DNA of 10,621 nucleotides from CAZLMW01 sp964560875 (GTDB lineage Bacteria > Myxococcota_A > UBA9042), in the NCBI GenBank assembly GCA_964560875.1, contig CAZLMW010000191.1, positions 1 to 10,621 of the forward strand, given 5' to 3'. The notes beneath the pieces are model-generated. The model was given only the letters and a program-made list of their open reading frames with translations. It had not been told where the DNA came from and did no database searches. Below, piece by piece: positions 6,620 to 10,621 of this stretch; the first letter of the stretch is position 1; the number at the start of each line of letters is the position of its first letter. A program made the position numbers and the translations under genes.

Positions 6620-8112
6620 CGCTCAATACCCCACTGCCACCTCCGGTCGCCGCTGACAGCGGTTATCTGCGAGCGTCCGCGACCGAGATGGTGGCCGCGT
6701 ACCGCACACGGCGATGGTCCTGCCGCGACGTCGTCGAAGCCCACATTCGGCGCATCCTGCAGGTGAATCCTGCGATCAACGCCGTCGTCGAGTGCTGCTT
6801 TGAAGACGCTCGCAACCAGGCCCGGGCGGCCGACGCCCGCTACGAGGACGATGATCCGGACCTGCCCCCGCTGTTGGGCGTCCCTTGCACCATCAAGGAG
6901 AGCTTCTCGGTCATCGGAATGCGCCGCACGTCGGGCCTCCTGGTCCGCAAGGACTATGTCTCCGATACAGACGCAACGGCTGTCGCACGGCTCAAGGCCG
7001 CCGGCACGATTATCCTCGGCACCACAAACGTCTCCGAGCTGCTGATGTGGATGGAGAGCAGCAACCGCGTCTACGGGCGCACGAACAACCCGTACAACCC
7101 GAAGCGAATTGTCGGCGGGAGCTCCGGTGGTGAAGGCGCGGTCGTTGGTGCCGGCGCTTCTCCAATCGGACTCGGCGCGGACATCGGTGGGTCGATCCGG
7201 TTGCCAGCGTTCTTCAACGGCGTTTTCGGACACAAGCCAACCGGTGGACTGGTGCCGGCCACGGGCCAGTACCCGATCGCGGAAAACGACGCGCTAAGGT
7301 ACCTCGCCTCGGGGCCGATCGCGCGGCGCGCCACGGACTTGATGCCGATGGTTCGCGTGCTCGCCGGACCCGATGGCGTGGACCCGAGCACCCGGGACCG
7401 CGCGCTCGGTGACCCCCCAAGCGTCGATATTGCGGACCTCGAAGTCACAGTTGTTCGCGGCAACGGGCTGCGCAACGTGTCGGCGGACCTGCTCAGAGCG
7501 CAATCGGCGGCCGCTGCTGCGTTGGCCAGGCGAGGCGCAGCTGTGCGCTACACGACGATCCCGGAGTTCAAGCACTCGCTGGATATCTGGTCACAGATGC
7601 TATCGGCAGCGGAAGAGACAACTTTCCGCGACATGTTGCGCGAGGGACGCTCCGAATCGCTCACCGGGGCGTACGCGAAGCTTTTGCTGAAACGCTCGCC
7701 GCACATGCTGCCGGCCATGGTCCTGGCGTCGGCGGAGAAGCTCCCGTTGGTCGTGCCGGCAGACACCACACCAATGGTCGATTACGGCCGACGACTGCGC
7801 GATCGACTGGCTCGGAAGTTGGGCAGCAACGGCGTGCTGCTCTTCCCGCCGTACACGCGCACAGCGCCACGACATCGTATGCCCGTGTTGACCCCGCTGG
7901 ACTTCACGTACACGGCGATCTTCAACGCGCTGGAGCTGCCCGTGACCATGGTGCCGCTTGGGCTGGACCGACATGGGCTCCCATTGGGTGTGCAAGTGGT
8001 CGCGGCACATTGGTATGACCACAACGCCATCGCGTGCGCAGTCGCCCTTGAGACCGCGCTGGGCGGATGGGTTCCCCCATGGCGGGAGCCACGTGAGGCA
8101 GCATGGGCATGA
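6616..8112 (+). CDS. Amidase-signature hydrolase, FAAH2-like
   Basis: A 498-residue amidase-signature enzyme, which hydrolyses carboxamide bonds with a Ser-cisSer-Lys triad. The predicted triad is Lys94 in PCTIKESFSVIG, Ser169 in VGGSSGGEGA and Ser193 in DIGGSIRLPAFFNG. The spacings of 75 and 24 residues equal those of mammalian fatty acid amide hydrolase (Lys142, Ser217, Ser241). GVFGHKPTGGLVPATGQYP and the following SGPIAR are closest to FAAH2-type sequences. No N-terminal membrane anchor is visible, so it should be cytosolic. The start is uncertain: GTG at 6616 overlaps the upstream TGA by 4 nt (GTGA) and is chosen for coupling; a TTG at 6589 and an ATG at 6688 are alternatives. The stop overlaps the PLP-enzyme start. 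The substrate may be an N-acyl amine, aryl amide or ester; GatA is unlikely because GatB and GatC are absent. Confidence 0.9.
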   Translation: MTLNTPLPPPVAADSGYLRASATEMVAAYRTRRWSCRDVVEAHIRRILQVNPAINAVVECCFEDARNQARAADARYEDDDPDLPPLLGVPCTIKESFSVIGMRRTSGLLVRKDYVSDTDATAVARLKAAGTIILGTTNVSELLMWMESSNRVYGRTNNPYNPKRIVGGSSGGEGAVVGAGASPIGLGADIGGSIRLPAFFNGVFGHKPTGGLVPATGQYPIAENDALRYLASGPIARRATDLMPMVRVLAGPDGVDPSTRDRALGDPPSVDIADLEVTVVRGNGLRNVSADLLRAQSAAAAALARRGAAVRYTTIPEFKHSLDIWSQMLSAAEETTFRDMLREGRSESLTGAYAKLLLKRSPHMLPAMVLASAEKLPLVVPADTTPMVDYGRRLRDRLARKLGSNGVLLFPPYTRTAPRHRMPVLTPLDFTYTAIFNALELPVTMVPLGLDRHGLPLGVQVVAAHWYDHNAIACAVALETALGGWVPPWREPREAAWA

Positions 8113-9311
8113 ACGAACCGGGTCCGGACGTCGCCGATCTCTTCCTTCTCGATCCGGACGTCACCTTCCTCAATCACGGCTCTTTCGGCGCATGTCCCAA
8201 GCCGGTCCTGGCAGCCCAGTCCGCGTGGAGGGAGCTGTTGGAGAGGCAGCCGCTCGACTTCTACATGCGCGAGTTCGAGCCGCGATTGGATCATGTGCGG
8301 GAACGTCTTGGCGCCTTCATCGGAGCCGATCCAGCTGGCATTGCCTTCGTCCCCAACGCGACCACTGCCGTCAACAGTGTTGTGACGAGCTCGCAATTCC
8401 AGGCCGGCGACGAGCTTCTGGTCCTCGACCACGTTTACAACGCTTGCGGCAACGTCCTCGAGCGCGCTGCAGCCCGTTTCGGCGCACGCGTCGTACGAGC
8501 TCCGACACCGCTTTCTGCCTCATCCGCCGATGAGCTCCACGCGGCCGTGATGTCCGCCGTAACGGACCGAACAGTGTTCGCTCTTTTGGATCACATCACG
8601 AGTCTGTCCGCCTTGAAGCTTCCGATCCAGAGCCTGGTGGCCGATTTGGAGGAACGCGGAGTCGCAACCATGATCGACGGTGCCCACGCGCCCGGGCAGC
8701 TGCCTCTCAACCTCGATGCGCTCGGAGTACGCTGGTACACGGGCAACTGTCACAAGTGGCTGTATACGCCCAAGGGTGCCGCTTTTCTGTACACGCGTGC
8801 GGACGAGCGGCCCAACACCATTCCCGCCATCACAAGTCACGCCTACAACGGGCTGCGAGCGGACCGGAGCCGCTATCTCGCGGCGTTCGATTGGCCAGGT
8901 ACGTGGGATCCCACAGCGGTGTTGTCGATTCCGACGGCCATGGACGTCCTGGACAGCTTCGTAGCCGGCGGGATCACCGGACTGATGGCACGCAACCACG
9001 AACTGTGTGTGCAAGCCGTCTCTGTCGTGGAGAGGGCCACCGGATTGCGTGCGATCGGCACACCATCACTCTGGGGCTCCATGTGCGCGTTTGAGGTTCC
9101 GGCCTCTCGCGTTGCTGACATCCCGCGGCGCTCCCCGCTGCTGCCACCCTTGCAAGAGGAGCTGCGGCACAGGCACGCGATCGAGGTGCCCGTCACAGCG
9201 ATCCCGGGGGACGAGGCGACAACGTTGCGGTTTTCGGTTGCGGCCTACAACAAACTCGCTGATTACGAACGGCTCGCCGAAGCGTTGGGTGCCGTGCTCA
9301 CAGAGTCTTAG
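8103..9311 (+). CDS. Class V aminotransferase-fold PLP enzyme, isopenicillin-N-epimerase-like
   Basis: A 402-residue PLP enzyme of the aminotransferase class V/CefD group, which includes epimerases, desulfurases and C-S lyases. The N-terminal TFLNHGSFGACP is characteristic of the isopenicillin-N-epimerase branch. The cofactor site is readable: MIDGAHAPGQ supplies Asp192 for the pyridine nitrogen, and GNCHKWLYTPKG supplies the Schiff-base Lys218. FVPNATTAVNSV (82-93) fits the phosphate-binding region. Length is normal for the family. The ATG at 8103 overlaps the amidase by 10 nt with GAGG 4 nt upstream; a second ATG at 8109 makes the common ATGA overlap and is nearly as likely. It is the last gene of the three-gene operon. 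The reaction is not fixed by sequence: beta-lactam biosynthesis is not supported by the neighbours, and a racemase, beta-lyase or hercynylcysteine-sulfoxide-lyase-like role is possible. Confidence 0.88.
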   Translation: MGMNEPGPDVADLFLLDPDVTFLNHGSFGACPKPVLAAQSAWRELLERQPLDFYMREFEPRLDHVRERLGAFIGADPAGIAFVPNATTAVNSVVTSSQFQAGDELLVLDHVYNACGNVLERAAARFGARVVRAPTPLSASSADELHAAVMSAVTDRTVFALLDHITSLSALKLPIQSLVADLEERGVATMIDGAHAPGQLPLNLDALGVRWYTGNCHKWLYTPKGAAFLYTRADERPNTIPAITSHAYNGLRADRSRYLAAFDWPGTWDPTAVLSIPTAMDVLDSFVAGGITGLMARNHELCVQAVSVVERATGLRAIGTPSLWGSMCAFEVPASRVADIPRRSPLLPPLQEELRHRHAIEVPVTAIPGDEATTLRFSVAAYNKLADYERLAEALGAVLTES

Positions 9312-9324
9312 GAGGTCTTAGGAG
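9305..9324 (+). repeat. 10-bp tandem duplication over the PLP-enzyme stop codon
   Basis: GTCTTAGGAG occurs twice in tandem (9305-9314, 9315-9324), with a partial third copy (GTCTTGGG, 9325-9332). The first copy contains the TAG stop (9309-9311). Each junction creates an AGGAGG (9310-9315, 9320-9325), but no plausible start codon is correctly spaced downstream. It looks like a replication-slippage duplication. Confidence 0.7.
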
Positions 9325-9463
9325 GTCTTGGGCGAGCATCCACCGCCTGCGGCGACCACGGTGAACGAAACTGACGTCAGTATTCGGCAGAAGGAGGCGG
9401 CCTGAGGTGGTGAGTTTCTACTTAGACTTGGGACTGCGCCGAGGTCAGGTGCGTGCGGGGCGA
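9312..9463. other. Convergent intergenic region with a palindromic hairpin
   Basis: This 152-nt gap separates the ends of two converging genes. It contains a perfect 12-bp palindrome, ACTGACGTCAGT (9370-9381), extended by CGAA (9366-9369) and TTCG (9383-9386) with one bulged A, giving ten pairs. As RNA this could form a hairpin from either strand and might serve as a bidirectional terminator, but neither side has a U tract. No gene with a credible start is visible here. Confidence 0.4.
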
Positions 9464-10621
9464 TCAATGGGGGTGTGAACCGTCGCCGTCGAAGCACGAA
9501 TTGCTTCCCACGGGTAGCTCATCCTTGAGGTAGTTCGCGCCGGGCGTCAGGTCCACGTGGAAGTGGTTGGCGTGCGCATTGTTGAACTCGGGCGTCAGGA
9601 TGATGTTGAAGATCTTCTTGGCAAACACGGTGTCGGCGAACCAGCGCAAGAACGTGCCAGCGGCGGTCTTCGGATTCTTCGCGCCCTTTTCCCAGTGCTT
9701 GAGCACGGTCCAATACGCGCCGGTCTTGAATTTGAATCCGGCGATGTCCAAGGCGTTGGCCATGCCGTGTTCCGACAACGTCTTTGTTCCTGAAATCACG
9801 CGGCAATTGTAGGTTCCGTAGTGGATGATCTCAGTCACGTTCTTGCCCTTGAGGGCGTCGACCATGTCCGCCATCGCCAGCGCGAACGGGCACTTGACCC
9901 ACAGCTTCTTCGCCGAGCCGGTCGGTGAGCTGGCGCGGAACGTGATGCCGCCAATAGTCGGGCTGATGTAGACGAGATCAGGGATGTTGCAGGCCGGGTA
10001 GTTGAGGCCCTTCGGGGTGGCCATGGGATTGTTGGCGGGCGACCAGCTGACCCCGCGCTTGGTGAGTTGATCGTGGCACCAGGTGCCTTTGAACCCGCCC
10101 GAACCGGGCACGCACACGAACTTGCTCGTCTTGGGATCGTTGTAGCGCGCCAGCTTCACGCACTTGTAGCCGCTGCGGCAGCCCGTCTTGCTTTGGGCAT
10201 AGTCACATTGGGCCGTGCAGAGCCCGCCGGTGGTGCCCCCCAGGTGTTTGGCTGCGACGCAGAACGTGGTCGCTTTGCCCGCCTTGTCCGGACAGAACTT
10301 GGTGCATGTCTGTGAGCAACTGCCGTTCGGTGGCTTCTTCATGCAGACGGCCTTGGTGTACGTGCACTGGCTGGTTGATGTGCAGGCGCCGCCGATGAAC
10401 CCGGCGTTGAAGCTGCTTGCGCCGGACGATGAGCCGCTGCCGGACGATGAGCCGCTGCCGGACGATGAGCCGCTGCCGGATGATGAGCCGCTGCCCGACG
10501 ACGAGCCGCTGCCGGATGATGAGCCGCTGCCGGACGATGAGCCGCTGCCGGACGATGACGCGCCCGATGCCGACGTGCTCCCCGACGAAGACGCTCCGGA
10601 GGACGATGTGCTTCCCGACGA
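9464..10621 (-). CDS. Extensin-like (LAS peptidase fold) protein with Cys-rich region and Ser-Gly stalk, 5' end missing
   Basis: The frame is open from the right edge to a TGA at 9464, giving at least 385 residues; the true start and any signal peptide lie outside. The visible N-terminus is a Ser/Gly/Ala/Thr linker with SSSGSG repeats. A Cys-rich segment follows (roughly 10343 back to 10100, e.g. CTYTKAVC, CSQTC, CTAQC), likely disulphide-bonded and therefore extracytoplasmic. The C-terminal 210 residues match the extensin-like C-terminal domain, with GTYNCRV, LSEHGMANALDI and NNAHANHFHVDL. The H-x6-D and HFH patterns are the zinc-ligand signature of the LAS peptidase fold, so peptidoglycan or peptide cleavage is plausible. 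An internal ATG at 10342 exists, but starting there would discard the linker and cysteines, so it is not the start. Transcribed towards the PLP enzyme, it appears unrelated to that operon. Confidence 0.85.
   Translation of the reverse strand, partial: SSGSTSSSGASSSGSTSASGASSSGSGSSSGSGSSSGSGSSSGSGSSSGSGSSSGSGSSSGSGSSSGASSFNAGFIGGACTSTSQCTYTKAVCMKKPPNGSCSQTCTKFCPDKAGKATTFCVAAKHLGGTTGGLCTAQCDYAQSKTGCRSGYKCVKLARYNDPKTSKFVCVPGSGGFKGTWCHDQLTKRGVSWSPANNPMATPKGLNYPACNIPDLVYISPTIGGITFRASSPTGSAKKLWVKCPFALAMADMVDALKGKNVTEIIHYGTYNCRVISGTKTLSEHGMANALDIAGFKFKTGAYWTVLKHWEKGAKNPKTAAGTFLRWFADTVFAKKIFNIILTPEFNNAHANHFHVDLTPGANYLKDELPVGSNSCFDGDGSHPH
10421..10546 (-). repeat. Seven 18-bp tandem repeats encoding Ser-Ser-Ser-Gly-Ser-Gly
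   Basis: Seven in-frame 18-bp units (plus-strand consensus GCCGGACGATGAGCCGCT) run from 10421 to 10546; four are identical and three differ at one to three mostly silent positions. An eighth unit diverges at 10547-10564, and degenerate Ser/Gly/Ala/Thr copies continue to the window end. They encode a flexible stalk that probably holds the Cys-rich and peptidase domains away from the membrane or wall. Near-identity makes length change by slippage likely. Confidence 0.9.

Noticed and set aside
8010..8019. Another TTGGTATGA-like sequence.
   Set aside because: It lies within the amidase coding sequence (encoding WYD), with no palindromic extension; best explained by coding content.
9328..9405. 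A 25-codon TTG-started ORF after the duplicated AGGAGG sequences.
   Set aside because: The nearest AGGAGG is only 2 nt from the TTG and the other is 12 nt away, and the product shows no recognisable motif.

Overview
The window reads as a GC-rich bacterial chromosome segment with tightly packed genes. Three features make a myxobacterium-like (Myxococcota) host the best guess: a large lipoprotein joining a PKD domain, a beta-propeller and two c-type haems; a secreted Cys-rich protein on a Ser-Gly repeat stalk with an extensin-like peptidase domain; and a cNMP-binding/FHA fusion. This is an inference from gene style, as no rRNA or other taxonomic marker is present. I see no tRNA, rRNA, CRISPR array, transposase or other mobile element.

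Layout. Positions 1-42 may hold the last codons of a plus-strand gene, followed by a strong GC hairpin (61-84). Four minus-strand genes fill 227-5687. In transcription order they are a GTG-started flavin monoamine oxidase (5687-4329), a PKD/beta-propeller/dihaem cytochrome lipoprotein starting only 14 nt downstream (4314-2050), a HAD-superfamily hydrolase with an ideal Shine-Dalgarno (1948-1184), and a stand-alone class I glutamine amidotransferase (1087-227). A hairpin just after the cytochrome gene (2019-2041) suggests that the last two genes form a separate unit.

Divergently, from 5867 to 9311 on the plus strand, three genes overlap by 4-10 nt and look translationally coupled: a cNMP-binding plus FHA-domain protein, a FAAH2-like amidase-signature hydrolase, and a class V PLP enzyme of the isopenicillin-N-epimerase (CefD) type. 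The 179-nt divergent region (5688-5866) carries a sigma70-like promoter with an exact TATAAT and a 17-bp near-palindrome. Its left part recurs upstream of the glutamine amidotransferase. A 152-nt convergent gap (9312-9463) holds a 10-bp tandem repeat and a perfect 12-bp palindrome. The right edge is a minus-strand gene cut off at its 5' end: a Ser-Gly-repeat, Cys-rich, extensin-like (LAS peptidase fold) protein, probably secreted.

How it may work together (inference). The central locus pairs an amide-cleaving enzyme, an amine-oxidising enzyme that would make H2O2, a dihaem peroxidase-like lipoprotein and a PLP enzyme, with a signal-sensing cNMP/FHA protein heading the plus-strand operon. This could be a regulated route for N-acyl amines or other amino compounds, but substrates cannot be read from sequence.
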